Shown here one piece after another: positions 33,025 through 42,468 of a DNA stretch of 64,000 nucleotides. The translations under genes and the position numbers were made by a program. Below the pieces are notes generated by a model, which was given only the letters and a program-made list of their open reading frames with translations, searched no databases and had not been told where the DNA came from. Origin of the DNA: DASPGQ01 sp035457705. GTDB lineage: Bacteria > Acidobacteriota > Vicinamibacteria > Marinacidobacterales > SMYC01. The first letter of the stretch is position 1. The number at the start of each line of letters is the position of its first letter. Where the stretch lies: positions 1 to 64,000 of the forward strand of contig DATIBD010000046.1 of assembly GCA_035457705.1 (NCBI GenBank), read 5' to 3'.

Positions 33025-34262
33025 GACGCTATCCGTACTGGCACCAACCGCTGATGGCGGCGGGATCTGAGGGCCATGTAGAGTGCATCTCTGAGCGCGA
33101 CGTCGCGAGGATCACCTGTGAACACGGTGCCCATGCGGCTCGTCACATAGGCGTATCCGATGCCGACGTCCGGATCGGCAAAGCCCAACGCGCCGCCGGT
33201 GCCCGGGGAGCCAAACGAGCGCGCGCTGCCGAAGCGCCAATTGGCGCATGGCTTCATGAAGCCGAGCGAGAACTGCACCTCGCCCTTGAGGCATTCGTCG
33301 TAAAAGCCGCGTGTGGGAGGAACCGCAGGCGCGGCCAGCAAGTCCAGCGTCTCTTTTCGCAGCCCCAGCTCGCGTCCTCCGGTGGCGAAGACGCTGTATG
33401 CGTGCGCGATCGCGCGCGCGGTACCAACGCCTCCTCCGGCCGGCACCTCCAGATTTCGCGCGTACACACGCGACGCGTCGAGATAGACCGACGTACCAGG
33501 GTTCACGGCGAGCGCGCGGGAAATATTCGAACGGGGATTCAGCCCTTCTACCAGGAGTCGTACCGGGCGGAATCCGATCAGCATCTTGGTCATGCCCGGA
33601 GGTGAAAGGGTGGCGAGGCGAACGTTCGAGATGTTTTCGGGGAGCCGGATGTAGAAGTCCTCTCCAAGACGTGTTGCAATCTCGTCCTGAAAGAACTGCC
33701 CCAAGGTCCGGTGCCGCGGGTCCACGCGTCGCATGAGCTCACCTTCGTAGAACCCGAGGGTCAGCCCGTGATAGGCCTGTCGCGTGCCGGGCTCCCATGC
33801 CGGTTTGTGACGGGCCATCACCGCCGCCAACCGGGCCAGGTCCGCGACCACGCTCCGATCGACTGGTTCGTCGAACGCAAACAGACCGGCCTGGTGCGCG
33901 AGGAGCTGGCGCACGGTGATCGTCTCCTTGCCGTTCTGAGCGAACTCGGGCCAGTACATGGCCACCGGCTCTTCGTAGTCCAGCCAGCCTCGCGAGTGCG
34001 CGATTGCGAGGGTCATCGCCGCGAGGCCCTTGGTGGCCGAATGGACGACGACCATCGTGTCCCGCTCCCAGGGCTCGCCTGTCTTCTTGTTGCGAATCCC
34101 TCCCCAGAGATCGACAACTTTTTCACCATCCAGGTACACGCAGCAGGCGCCACCCAGCTCATGTCGGCGTTCGAAGTTGCCGGCAAACGCCTCGCGCACG
34201 GCCTCAAAGCCGCGGCTCACTTGCCCTTCAACGGTCAAACGGCCTGGCGTGGTTACGGACAT
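33021..34262 (-). CDS. Serine hydrolase, class C beta-lactamase / esterase EstB family
   Basis: 413 residues. The nucleophile Ser and the base Lys are in HSATKGLAAMTLAIAH (SxxK), the Tyr motif is YHGLTLGFYEGEL, and a late GSPGTGGALGFADPD stretch takes the place of the KTG box. This layout is typical of esterases of the beta-lactamase fold. The start at 34262 has AGGAGG at five bases and is firm; the longer upstream reading frame is spurious. No signal peptide is seen, so it is cytoplasmic. The substrate is unknown. Confidence 0.9.
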   Translation of the reverse strand: MSVTTPGRLTVEGQVSRGFEAVREAFAGNFERRHELGGACCVYLDGEKVVDLWGGIRNKKTGEPWERDTMVVVHSATKGLAAMTLAIAHSRGWLDYEEPVAMYWPEFAQNGKETITVRQLLAHQAGLFAFDEPVDRSVVADLARLAAVMARHKPAWEPGTRQAYHGLTLGFYEGELMRRVDPRHRTLGQFFQDEIATRLGEDFYIRLPENISNVRLATLSPPGMTKMLIGFRPVRLLVEGLNPRSNISRALAVNPGTSVYLDASRVYARNLEVPAGGGVGTARAIAHAYSVFATGGRELGLRKETLDLLAAPAVPPTRGFYDECLKGEVQFSLGFMKPCANWRFGSARSFGSPGTGGALGFADPDVGIGYAYVTSRMGTVFTGDPRDVALRDALYMALRSRRHQRLVPVRIAS

Positions 34263-34691
34263 AAGGCCTCCTGTGCCGCCGCGCCACCTAGCAGACGCGC
34301 TCGGCCACTCAAGGTGGTTTACTGCAACGAGCGTGCCTGCGCCGCGCTGCTCGCCCTCGTCTCGTGGAGAGTCGATCCCCTGCGCCAAAGCATACATTCT
34401 GAGGGAGTTGTGGGCTGGTACGGATGTAATGGTCGAGCCGTACCTTGGTGATGTCGCTCCACGGGCGAGGAATATTCCACGGGAGTGGCGGGATTTCGCG
34501 CTGTGGACGATGCTGACATAGACGTGGCTCTCGTCCCCGCCGCCTGGCCGCCTTCCCGAGGCAGGTCGGAGCATGCTCAGAACTCCCGGCCCAGCGTATA
34601 GGCCCTGGTACTTCCGCAATTTGGCTCCGTCGCCGTCGTGGACGACGTAGTAGAAGAACTCTCGCTCGACACGTCCTCGCCACCGCCGAAC
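34263..34691. other. Non-genic stretch with an unexplained open frame
   Basis: On the minus strand the frame of the downstream serine hydrolase stays open back to 34919. It gives readable sequence such as EFFYYVVHDGDGAKL and VYVSIVHSAKSRHSRG near 34500-34660, but I know no family and there is no start or ribosome binding site. It may be another gene fragment. AGGAGG at its left end belongs to the hydrolase gene. Confidence 0.3.
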
Positions 34692-35345
34692 ACCAGATCC
34701 CAGGGACGAGGCGAGAGCGCACTTCGTTCGAATATTCCAGATAGCCCCGGAGGTTCCGCTTGAGAAAGCCGTCTTCGAGCCTGGTGCGCACCACGAACAG
34801 GTTCGCGATCCCGAGAGCCGGCAACAAGGCCCAGAGAGTTCCCAGGAGCACGGGTAGGGCAAGCCAGGTGACGATGAACCCGACGTACCCTGGATGCCGG
34901 ATCCATTGGTAGGGCCCACCCCGTTCGACGAAATGGTCTCGCTCGGTTTGAATCCGAACCTGGGTCGCGAAGAAGCGATTCGACGCGATCGCCTAGGTGG
35001 ACAGACCGGACCCGGCCGCCATCAATGCGAGACCGAGGAGATGGACCAAAGACGGCAAAGCTGGAGAGGCTTTCAGACGATGGTCCAGACCGGCCCCACA
35101 GAAGAGGGCGAACGTCAATAGCAGAAGCGCGAGCGTGATGTTCCGTTCCCAGCGTCGAGCGTCCTTATGGATTTCAGAGCGCGCTTCCACGATTTCTTGG
35201 GGGAAGACCATGAAATTCACGGCCAGGTTGAGAACCACGAAGCTGAAATAGACGCCGGCCCAGATCCAGTGGATGTCGCCGGTTCTCGAGAAGAAGCGCG
35301 GCCAAGACGCCGAACTGGAGGAGTATCTGCCGTGCGCGTTTGAGA
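34692..35345 (-). pseudogene. Isoprenylcysteine carboxyl methyltransferase (ICMT)-type protein, disrupted
   Basis: One frame reads through WIWAGVYFSFVVLNLAVNF, LALLLLTFALFCGAGLDHR and LAGMAAGS-like sequence (here LALMAAGSGLST), an in-frame TAG at about 34993, then AIASNRFFATQVRIQ and YQWIRHPGYVGF. A second frame continues with LVVRTRLEDGFLK-like sequence (here FVVRTRLEDGFLKR) and NEVRSRLVPGIW. That is the ICMT family order with its HPGY active-site motif. A further shift near 35295 may precede it. Several lesions make it a pseudogene. Confidence 0.7.
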
Positions 35346-35632
35346 TAGACCCCCCTGTTGCCCTATGGAGGATAGGAGAAATCATCTGTCTCGGACAAGC
35401 CGGGAAGTGCGAGGGGACGAGTTCATCTGACCGTGTCGTCGGACAGGAGTTAGGATGATTGACTTACTCTCGAGTTGCGCAGCGAGTTAGCGGCTGCCAT
35501 TTCTATCTGGGCGGCGTAGCTGTGACCAAGGCCGGCGAGTGATAAAATCCGTTCGCTTAGATCCCCCGGAGACGTTTGATACCCTTCGTCCGGGGGTCGA
35601 GCTGGTTGCAATTGAATCTGGAAGGTTCGACG

Positions 35633-36145
35633 ATGAAGAAGGATCGTTCTCCACGCAGCCCGCGGCGGGAACGCAGGACCGCCGGCCGAGCACAAGACCC
35701 CGATGTCGGTGACCCATATCTGGCGAGACACAAGCCCTCAGGCTCGTCCGTGTGTTCCGAGTGCGGCGCCGTTTTCGAGGAAGGACGCTGGAGCTGGGGA
35801 GAGCGACCCCCTAAAGCCAGGGAGACGATCTGCCCTGCGTGTCACCGGATTAGGGACAGATATCCGGCAGGTTTGCTGACACTCAGTGGTCCGTTTGCTC
35901 GTGCGCACAAAGAGGAGATTCTTCGCCTTGCGCGCCATAACGAGGAACAGGAGAAGCGTGAGCACCCCCTCAATCGCATCATGGAGATCGAGGAGAAAGA
36001 CGATGCAATCGTGGTGAGTACGACCGATATTCATCTACCTCGGCGTATCGGCAGGGCTATAAGCGGTGCGTATGACGGCGACTTGGCCATCCACTTCGAC
36101 GAGGATGGGTACTTCATCCGGGTCGACTGGACGTCAAAAGACTGA
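35633..36145 (+). CDS. BCAM0308 family zinc-finger protein
   Basis: 170 residues. A basic N-terminus (RSPRSPRRERRTAGR) precedes two Cys pairs, CSEC and CPAC, about 30 residues apart, which should bind one zinc. The body has ICPACHRIRDRYPAG and KEEILRLARHNEEQEKREHPLNRIM, and the end DIHLPRRIGRAISGAYDGDL, as in the BCAM0308 family of unknown function. GGAAGG precedes the ATG. The family often accompanies stress or metal islands. The 280 bases upstream are not coding as far as I can see. Confidence 0.75.
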   Translation: MKKDRSPRSPRRERRTAGRAQDPDVGDPYLARHKPSGSSVCSECGAVFEEGRWSWGERPPKARETICPACHRIRDRYPAGLLTLSGPFARAHKEEILRLARHNEEQEKREHPLNRIMEIEEKDDAIVVSTTDIHLPRRIGRAISGAYDGDLAIHFDEDGYFIRVDWTSKD

Positions 36146-36503
36146 GGAACAGTAACGAGAAGCACCAGACGGACTGTTGACTTTGAAATAAATATCAACT
36201 TTGCGCATCTGTCAATTCTCGAATTTGGCAACGCGCCAGCGTCCACAAACGATAGACGCAGACCGATGCAGACCCCGCCAGACAGCTGGACTGCACGAGA
36301 ATTCTTCAGGCTGGAGTCGCTCATCCCTTGGGAGCACCGGGGATGCGCCCGGTTCGTAGAAGCGGCAACCGCTATCCGTCCGGAACACATTTCATCTCTC
36401 CCCGGCAGAATCCTTCGTCAGAGCGCTGACCATCCTCTCGTGTGTTCCCGTGTTCTGGATACGGGGAGGTATAGAAAGGCCTGTTTCGAAACGACATAGG
36501 GCG
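36146..36503. other. Intergenic region without a gene
   Basis: AT-rich at 36170-36240 (gactttgaaataaatatcaac), then GC-rich. No coding sequence or RNA gene that I can support. It likely holds the promoter of the second antiporter gene. Confidence 0.4.
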
Positions 36504-37616
36504 ATGGAATCGCAATCCGGTACGTTCACTGCATTGACCTCCTTCCAGTTGATCGCAGGTCTCGCTTTGTTGGTGGGGGGTGCGGATGCTCTGGTCCGAG
36601 GAGCTTCGCGGCTTGCTGTGGCGGTCGGACTCTCGCCGCTTGTCATCGGCCTGACGGTCGTTGCCTACGGAACGAGCGCTCCGGAAATGGCCGTGAGCAT
36701 TCAGTCGTCTCTGAGCAATTCTCCCGACATCGCCTACGGCAACGTTGTGGGAAGCAATATCTTCAATGTTCTGTTCATTCTCGGAGTGTCGGCTGTTGTC
36801 GCGCCGCTCGTAGTGGCTGAACAGCTTGTGCGGCTTGACGTACCAATAATGATCGGCACGTCCCTTGTCTGTATGGGCATGAGCCTCGACGGGCGCGTGA
36901 GTCCTGGGGAAGGAATCGCGCTGGCCGCCGGGATCGTGCTCTACTCAGCGTGGCTCCTCCGGCGGAGTCGAACGAAACCTGCGCTCGACGTTGACCAGAG
37001 TCGGGAGGATGTCTCGAAGTCGAAGTCTAGAAGAAGATGGGTCGCGAATGCGCTTTGGATCGCTGGCGGACTCGCAGCGCTCGTGTTCGGGTCTCGTCTG
37101 TTCGTATCCGGCTCGATCGCCGTTGCGCGTTACGTCGGCCTGAGCGAACTCGTCATCGGGCTTACGCTGGTCGCGGCCGGTACATCACTGCCGGAACTCG
37201 CCACCTCAGTCGTGGCGAGCATCAAGGGCGAGCGCGACATCGCCGTAGGGAACGTCGTCGGAAGCAACATTTTCAACATCCTGGCGGTGCTGGGTCTTTC
37301 CGCCGCCGTCTCTCAATCCGGCGTAGTCGTCGCCCGCGCCGCCGTCCTGTTCGACACTCCAGTGATGGTGGCAGTGGCGTTCGCCTGCCTTCCGGTCTTC
37401 TTCACGGGCTACGAGATAGCGCGATGGGAGGGCATGGTGTTTGTGGGCTACTATGGGGCTTATACCGCGTATCTGATCCTTCACGCGAGTTCGCACCCCT
37501 CACTTCCCTGGTTCCAGGACGCCCTGGTCCTGTTTGCTTTGCCGCTCACGGTCCTGACGTTGGGACTTGTAACGCTCCGAGCGATCCGGAGCGGGAAACG
37601 ACGACAACGCCTGTAA
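36504..37616 (+). CDS. Calcium/sodium antiporter, CaxA/YrbG family, second paralog
   Basis: About 370 residues with ten or so membrane spans. The two alpha-repeats read VIGLTVVAYGTSAPEMAVS with YGNVVGSNIFNVLFILG, and VIGLTLVAAGTSLPELATS with VGNVVGSNIFNILAVLG. The loop between the halves is longer and more charged than in the paralog at 26228. I chose ATG 36504 because the earlier part of the frame has no membrane character. The role is Ca2+ extrusion in exchange for Na+; the neighbour is another P-type ATPase on the opposite strand. Confidence 0.9.
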   Translation: MESQSGTFTALTSFQLIAGLALLVGGADALVRGASRLAVAVGLSPLVIGLTVVAYGTSAPEMAVSIQSSLSNSPDIAYGNVVGSNIFNVLFILGVSAVVAPLVVAEQLVRLDVPIMIGTSLVCMGMSLDGRVSPGEGIALAAGIVLYSAWLLRRSRTKPALDVDQSREDVSKSKSRRRWVANALWIAGGLAALVFGSRLFVSGSIAVARYVGLSELVIGLTLVAAGTSLPELATSVVASIKGERDIAVGNVVGSNIFNILAVLGLSAAVSQSGVVVARAAVLFDTPVMVAVAFACLPVFFTGYEIARWEGMVFVGYYGAYTAYLILHASSHPSLPWFQDALVLFALPLTVLTLGLVTLRAIRSGKRRQRL

Positions 37617-37736
37617 GTGAATGGATATGTAAGATCTCCGAGACGATGCTTATGAGCACCTTACGAATCGACTGATAGGAAATCGTAACTTAGGACGGTG
37701 TAACATGGGCGCAAAGCGGAAAGGATCGTTCGGAGT

Positions 37737-40460
37737 TCAGGCAGCCGTGGCGCTTTCGCGTGCTCCCGCCCTAGTCAGGGCCTTGAGAAGCTCCGCGAGG
37801 CCAAGCATCGCGAGCGCAATCGGCACCGGGAGAAGCCATGCTGCCGTCGGTAGGGAAGCCGTCCCCAAAACGGAGTGTCCGATTGCGGTCTCGACGATCA
37901 AAAACAAGAGCGTGAGCTCGAACGCTACGCCAACCACCACCGCGCGGTTTCGCAAAATCCCCTTGGTGAAGACGCTCTCCCGTGTTGTCCGCCAAACGAG
38001 GACGTTGGCGACCTGACAGATGACGATTGCCCCGAAGAACGCCGCGATCGCTTGGCGATACAGTGGATCGGTCCGTGTGAGATCAACCCCGGGGACCCAT
38101 CCGCCCACCAGGAGGACCCAGAAGTACGCGGCGAACCCGGCTGCGGATTCGATGAGGCCCCAGAGCACGTAGGCTGAAACCAGGAGGCGGCGGGATAGAA
38201 GCCGCTCGGTTCGCGGCCGTGGGGGTAACGTCATAACGTCGGTCTCAGCACTCTCGGTCGCGAGCGCGATGGCTGGCGCCAAATCGGTCCCGAGATCGAT
38301 CGCCAATATGAGGAGGACCGGCAGCGGAAGTGGGATCCCGAAAAGCACAAACGCGATATAGGGAAGGATTTCCGGTACGTTGCTCGTGAGCACATAGCCG
38401 ATGAACCGGCGGATATTGCCATAGATCACGCGCCCCTCTTCGACCGCTGCGACGATGGTCGCGAAGTTGTCGTCCATGAGCACCATGTCGGCTGCTTCGC
38501 GAGCAACGTCGGTGCCGGCCTGCCCCATGGCGACGCCGATGTCCGCACGCTTCAACGCCGGCGCGTCGTTCACTCCGTCGCCGGTCACGGCAACGATGTG
38601 CCCCATCTCCTGGAGAACGGTGACGATGCGGAGCTTGTCGAGCGGGCTCGTACGCGCAAACAGGATCGGATCCGCGGTGAGTGCATGGCGGAGCGCCGGG
38701 TCACTCCACGCGGCGAGATCTGAGCCGGAGTAGACGGCCGGTGGCCGTTTCCCATGGACAATCCTGACTTCGCGCGCGATCGCTTCCACGGTAAGCGGGT
38801 GGTCTCCAGAGATCACAACGATCCGTATACCGGCAGCCCGACATCGCTCAACGGCCGTGGCCACTTCGGCGCGCGGCGGATCGTGCATGACGATGAGACC
38901 GATTAGCTCGTAGCCGCCGCCGATCGCTTCAGTTTCCAGACTGTGTTTGGTGCCTACGTTCTTGGAAGCGATGGCAAGAACGCGTCTTCCTTTCCTGGCG
39001 TGATGCTCGGCAATCTGTCGAAACCCAGTGGCGATTTGTGACGACATCGGGGCAGGGACGCCCTCGCGAATGGCACGCGTGCATTGCTCGAGGACAACCT
39101 CTGGAGCGCCTTTGAGGAGCGCTTCGAGCCCGTCTGTCGTCTCGTGCACCGTAGCCATCTCCTTGGTTGCACTGTCGAAGGGATGTTCGTGGATTCGGGG
39201 ATGCATGGCGCGAAGCTTATGAACGGCGCCAGCCTGCGCACGTTCCACGTAGCGAAGCAGCGCCGTTTCCGTCGGGTCACCGGTCGTGCTCGCGTGCGCC
39301 CCCTGTCCCACGACGGAGGCGTTGTTGCAGAGCGTCATGACACGAAGTGCGCGCTCGACCGTGGCGTTACCGGTCTCGAGGGGGATCCCGTCGCTACTAA
39401 GGACGTCGGTGACATGCATTTCGTTCTGGGTGAGCGTTCCGGTCTTATCGGTGCAGATCACTGTTGTGCAGCCGAGGGTCTCGGCACTCTCGAGGGTTTT
39501 GAGGAGGGCGCTCCGCCTGGCCATCTTACGCCCGGCAATGGCGAGGGCGAGGGTGACCGTAGGAAGCAATCCCTCGGGAACGTTGGCGACGATGATTCCA
39601 ATGGCAAAGACGAGATTGATCCAAAACGGGTTTCCGATGGACCAGCCGGCGAAGAAGAACACGACACCGAGGAAGATGGCGATGACGCTGATGATACGGA
39701 TGAAGTGCCGGAGCTCCACACGGATCGGAGTTTCGACCCGTTTGGTTTGCCGCGTTACTTCTGCGATGGTTCCGATTTCCGTCGAGTTTCCGGTTGCATA
39801 GACGAGCGCGGTCCCTGTGCCGCTCGTTACGAGTGTTCCAGAAAAGACCAGGTTCCTGGCGTCGAGGCGAGCGGCGGTTGCCAGCGCCGTTGTTCGGAGC
39901 TGTGGTTCGGATTCCCCGGTCAGCGGCGCATTGTCGACTTTTAGACCGTGCACGTCCAGAAGTCGGGCATCCGCGCCCACGCGGTCTCCTTCGCGGAGCA
40001 CGATGACGTCACCGGTTACCAGCGCCTCGGCGTCGATGTCGATCTCGATGCCATTGCGAAGTACACGGGCACGGCGCGACAGCATTGCACGGAACGCAGC
40101 CATGGCGCGCTCGACGCGCATCTCCTGCCAGAAGGTGAAGCCGGCGTTCACGAGGACGACGGACACGAGCGCGGCGGCAATGAGCGCCATGCCCTCACCA
40201 GGGCTGAATCGCTCACCCACGAGCGCGAGAGCGGCGCCCACCCAGAGAAGAAGGGCGAACCGGTGCACGAGATGCCGAGCGAAGCGGATCGCGAATGGCG
40301 AAGGGCCGGCTTCCGTGATGACGTTGGGACCGTCGTAGCTCAGTCGCTTTCGAGCTTCAGTCTCGGCTAGTCCGTGGGGTGACGACGCGAGACGTTCGAA
40401 GAGTGCTTCGAGCGGTAGCTGGTGCGGCTCGAAAAGCGGATCGCCATGGCCCGGAGTCAT
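37737..40460 (-). CDS. P-type ATPase of the Na+/K+- or H+/K+-ATPase-like (P2C) group
   Basis: 907 residues. The phosphorylated Asp is Asp338 in CTDKTGTLTQNEM, the intramembrane motif is VANVPEGLLPTVTLALA (as in Na+/K+-ATPase alpha subunits), and the hinge reads VTGDGVNDAPALKRADIGVAMG. The N-terminal cation-ATPase domain (LSYDGPNVITEAGPSP) and the C-terminal membrane domain are complete. Bacterial P2C-type pumps exist, without a beta subunit; none is seen here. Its cargo could be Na+, K+ or Ca2+. It converges with the second antiporter gene. Confidence 0.92.
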   Translation of the reverse strand: MTPGHGDPLFEPHQLPLEALFERLASSPHGLAETEARKRLSYDGPNVITEAGPSPFAIRFARHLVHRFALLLWVGAALALVGERFSPGEGMALIAAALVSVVLVNAGFTFWQEMRVERAMAAFRAMLSRRARVLRNGIEIDIDAEALVTGDVIVLREGDRVGADARLLDVHGLKVDNAPLTGESEPQLRTTALATAARLDARNLVFSGTLVTSGTGTALVYATGNSTEIGTIAEVTRQTKRVETPIRVELRHFIRIISVIAIFLGVVFFFAGWSIGNPFWINLVFAIGIIVANVPEGLLPTVTLALAIAGRKMARRSALLKTLESAETLGCTTVICTDKTGTLTQNEMHVTDVLSSDGIPLETGNATVERALRVMTLCNNASVVGQGAHASTTGDPTETALLRYVERAQAGAVHKLRAMHPRIHEHPFDSATKEMATVHETTDGLEALLKGAPEVVLEQCTRAIREGVPAPMSSQIATGFRQIAEHHARKGRRVLAIASKNVGTKHSLETEAIGGGYELIGLIVMHDPPRAEVATAVERCRAAGIRIVVISGDHPLTVEAIAREVRIVHGKRPPAVYSGSDLAAWSDPALRHALTADPILFARTSPLDKLRIVTVLQEMGHIVAVTGDGVNDAPALKRADIGVAMGQAGTDVAREAADMVLMDDNFATIVAAVEEGRVIYGNIRRFIGYVLTSNVPEILPYIAFVLFGIPLPLPVLLILAIDLGTDLAPAIALATESAETDVMTLPPRPRTERLLSRRLLVSAYVLWGLIESAAGFAAYFWVLLVGGWVPGVDLTRTDPLYRQAIAAFFGAIVICQVANVLVWRTTRESVFTKGILRNRAVVVGVAFELTLLFLIVETAIGHSVLGTASLPTAAWLLPVPIALAMLGLAELLKALTRAGARESATAA

Positions 40461-40859
40461 CGGCTCAAGCCTACATCGGTAATGTGTCTTCTGATACCAC
40501 TCGCTCGAAGGAGGATAACGATTGCACGAAACATGCCTGAAATGAATCTTTGATCAGAAGGCAAGGCCGAGCACCCACTCTGCCGCATCATGAGTATCGA
40601 TGAAAACGAACAGGGTCGTGGTCAAAAGTCATCCGCGGCGAGCCATCGGGGAGGCCCTTTGACCGCCTCGCTTTCAGATGTCTCGACCGTGGGCTGTCTT
40701 CTTCAGTGTGACGGTAGTCCAGCCCGCCTTTGTAGACCGTGTCGGCCGTTCTGTCGACCGCTGCAGGAGGTGCACGAGCGGCTGCTGTTCCGCAATCCAG
40801 ATCTGCGACACACCTTGCTTCGCAGGTTTGTCACAGCCCCTCGATCCCACGCCGACACC
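40461..40859. other. Intergenic region without a supported gene
   Basis: Between the P-type ATPase start and the DUF385 remnant. Open frames exist on both strands but none with a start, ribosome binding site or family sequence. The right part probably belongs to the 3' tail of the remnant. Confidence 0.35.
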
Positions 40860-41301
40860 ACCTGTTCTCCGTTTCGAAGGCAGGTAGCGTAGACGAGTCT
40901 TCATTGATTCGACCGTTCGGCGCTCGAAGGTTACGCCGTACGCCTTGGCGTCCAGACGACGGTTCTCGAGGAACGTGACCAGGTTGGTGAGAGTGCTGTC
41001 GTTTCCCACCGACGCCCGCGCGTGTCCGGAAACCGTCCGTCCGGCCAGCCGGAGCTCGACGCCGGGGTGTGTCTCGAGGTTGCGCCACCACTGCCGAGAG
41101 AACGATTACCTTGTCGCCGCTTCGATAATGTGTGACGGGCGTGGTGTACGAGTTGCCTGTCCTTCGCCCAGTAAAGGTGAACAGGGCGGTTGTTCGTCCG
41201 AGGATCCGCGGCAACCCCGGGGTAGAGAGCATTATCTGCATCACTGCGTTCAGCCACTTTGGGGGAGTCCACGTCGGGACCGACAGTTGTGCTTCGGTCA
41301 T
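40860..41301 (-). pseudogene. DUF385 / deazaflavin-dependent nitroreductase family, frameshifted
   Basis: From ATG 41301 the first frame has LPRILGRTTALFTFTGRRTG and SYTTPVTHYRSGDKVIVLS. The second frame continues with QWWRNLETHPGVELRLAGR and VTFLENRRLDAKAYGV. This is the order of the F420-dependent Ddn-like family (about 150 residues). A frameshift near 41095 breaks it and the ending is unclear. It may be an F420 enzyme relic or an indel error. Confidence 0.65.
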
Positions 41302-41782
41302 CCTTCCGCAGCTCCCCTCCGAAGTCTCATAGCAAGAAGCTCGTCTCGTCCCCTAGCTTCCGGGGCAGATTCTCTTCGATGTCGCGGTTCCGTCGCCACT
41401 TGGTTAGGACCTGCCGCTTGGCCCCCAATCACCAGGAGCCGCGCGATGGCTGGCTTCCGTCCGGCGCACGCTCCGAGACGAAGGAAGGATCGTCCCGTTC
41501 GTCTTCGATGCCATCCCTTTCCTCGCCTCCGCCTCATTCGGCACGCGGCTCGCTACACTCGTACATTATGCGATAGAGTCCTCCAAGTGACGGGAAGGTC
41601 GACTAGAACCGCCGGGCGGTACTTTTTCATCGGCCTGCTGTTGCCCTTCCAACTTGATTCGTCTCGGTACGGCCGTAAATTTGAGCGAGACCGCTCTCTC
41701 CATGAGTTTCTGTATTAGGCGGAAATAGTTGGAGCGGCACCACTCGCGCGCTAGTCTGTAGTCGTCGAGGAGCCAAGTTCTC
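41302..41782. other. Intergenic region, possibly with an unrecognised gene fragment
   Basis: On the minus strand a frame gives DERDDPSFVSERAPDGSQPS and LTKWRRNRDIEENLPRKLG between about 41330 and 41530, with one in-frame stop. It has the look of real protein sequence but I cannot assign a family, and it lacks a start. The right-hand part should hold the promoter of the HPF-fusion gene. Confidence 0.3.
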
Positions 41783-42334
41783 GTGGAACATCGAGTTCAG
41801 ATCACATGTCGCGGATTCGATCCTACGGAGGCTCTCGAGCGAGCCGTCGAGGAAAAGGCTAACAAGCTCGAGACGTTTTTCGACAAGATCGAGTCGTGTC
41901 ACGTCACAATGGAGGCTCCCCACCGGCATCATCGGAAAGGGAATCTCTACCATCTTCGCGTGCGCCTGACCGTGCCCGGCGAGGAGATCGTCGTCTCGCA
42001 CGATCCTCCGGAGCATGCGCAGAATGAAGACATCTATCTGGTCGTCAACGATGCTTTCAAGGAGACCGCGAGACGGCTCGAGGACTACGTGCGCCGCCGC
42101 CGCGGCAAGGTCAAGCATCACGTCGGGCCCCTGCACGCCCGCGTGGCGCGCCTGTTCCCCGAGGAGGGGTACGGTTTTCTGGAGACGGCCGACGGCCGCG
42201 AGATCTATTTCCACGAGAACAGCGTCCTCGACGGAGCCTTCGGACAGCTGGAGGTCGGAACGGAAGTTCGATTTGCCGAGGAGCAAGGGGAGAAAGGCCC
42301 GCAAGCAAGCACGGTGACCGTCGTAGGCCGTTAG
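41783..42334 (+). CDS. Ribosome-hibernation factor (HPF/RaiA) fused to a cold-shock domain
   Basis: 183 residues. Residues 1-100 are an HPF/RaiA S30AE domain (VQITCRGFDPTEALERAVEEKANKLETFFDKIESCHVTME). Residues 125-180 form a cold-shock domain with GYGFLETADGREIYFHENSVL. The GTG start is reasonable. The fusion would combine 30S-decoding-centre blocking with nucleic acid binding, so I expect a role in ribosome dormancy under stress. Such fusions are known in a few groups. The RNA-repair genes follow downstream. Confidence 0.9.
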   Translation: MEHRVQITCRGFDPTEALERAVEEKANKLETFFDKIESCHVTMEAPHRHHRKGNLYHLRVRLTVPGEEIVVSHDPPEHAQNEDIYLVVNDAFKETARRLEDYVRRRRGKVKHHVGPLHARVARLFPEEGYGFLETADGREIYFHENSVLDGAFGQLEVGTEVRFAEEQGEKGPQASTVTVVGR

Positions 42335-42468
42335 GGAAGCCACGAGCCGGCCCAGCAAGTTCTTGGAGCGCCGTTGCAAACGGTTCCGCCGAAAAATCGA
42401 AACCTCGTCGGGCCGGTACCATCTTGCCCACAACCTTTGTCGTGCCTAGGCGAGTCGAGTTGGAGTGG

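Noticed and set aside
34500..34700. Readable protein-like sequence (EFFYYVVHDGDG) upstream of the serine hydrolase.
   Set aside because: No start, no ribosome binding site and no family could be assigned, so it is mentioned only in the region entry.
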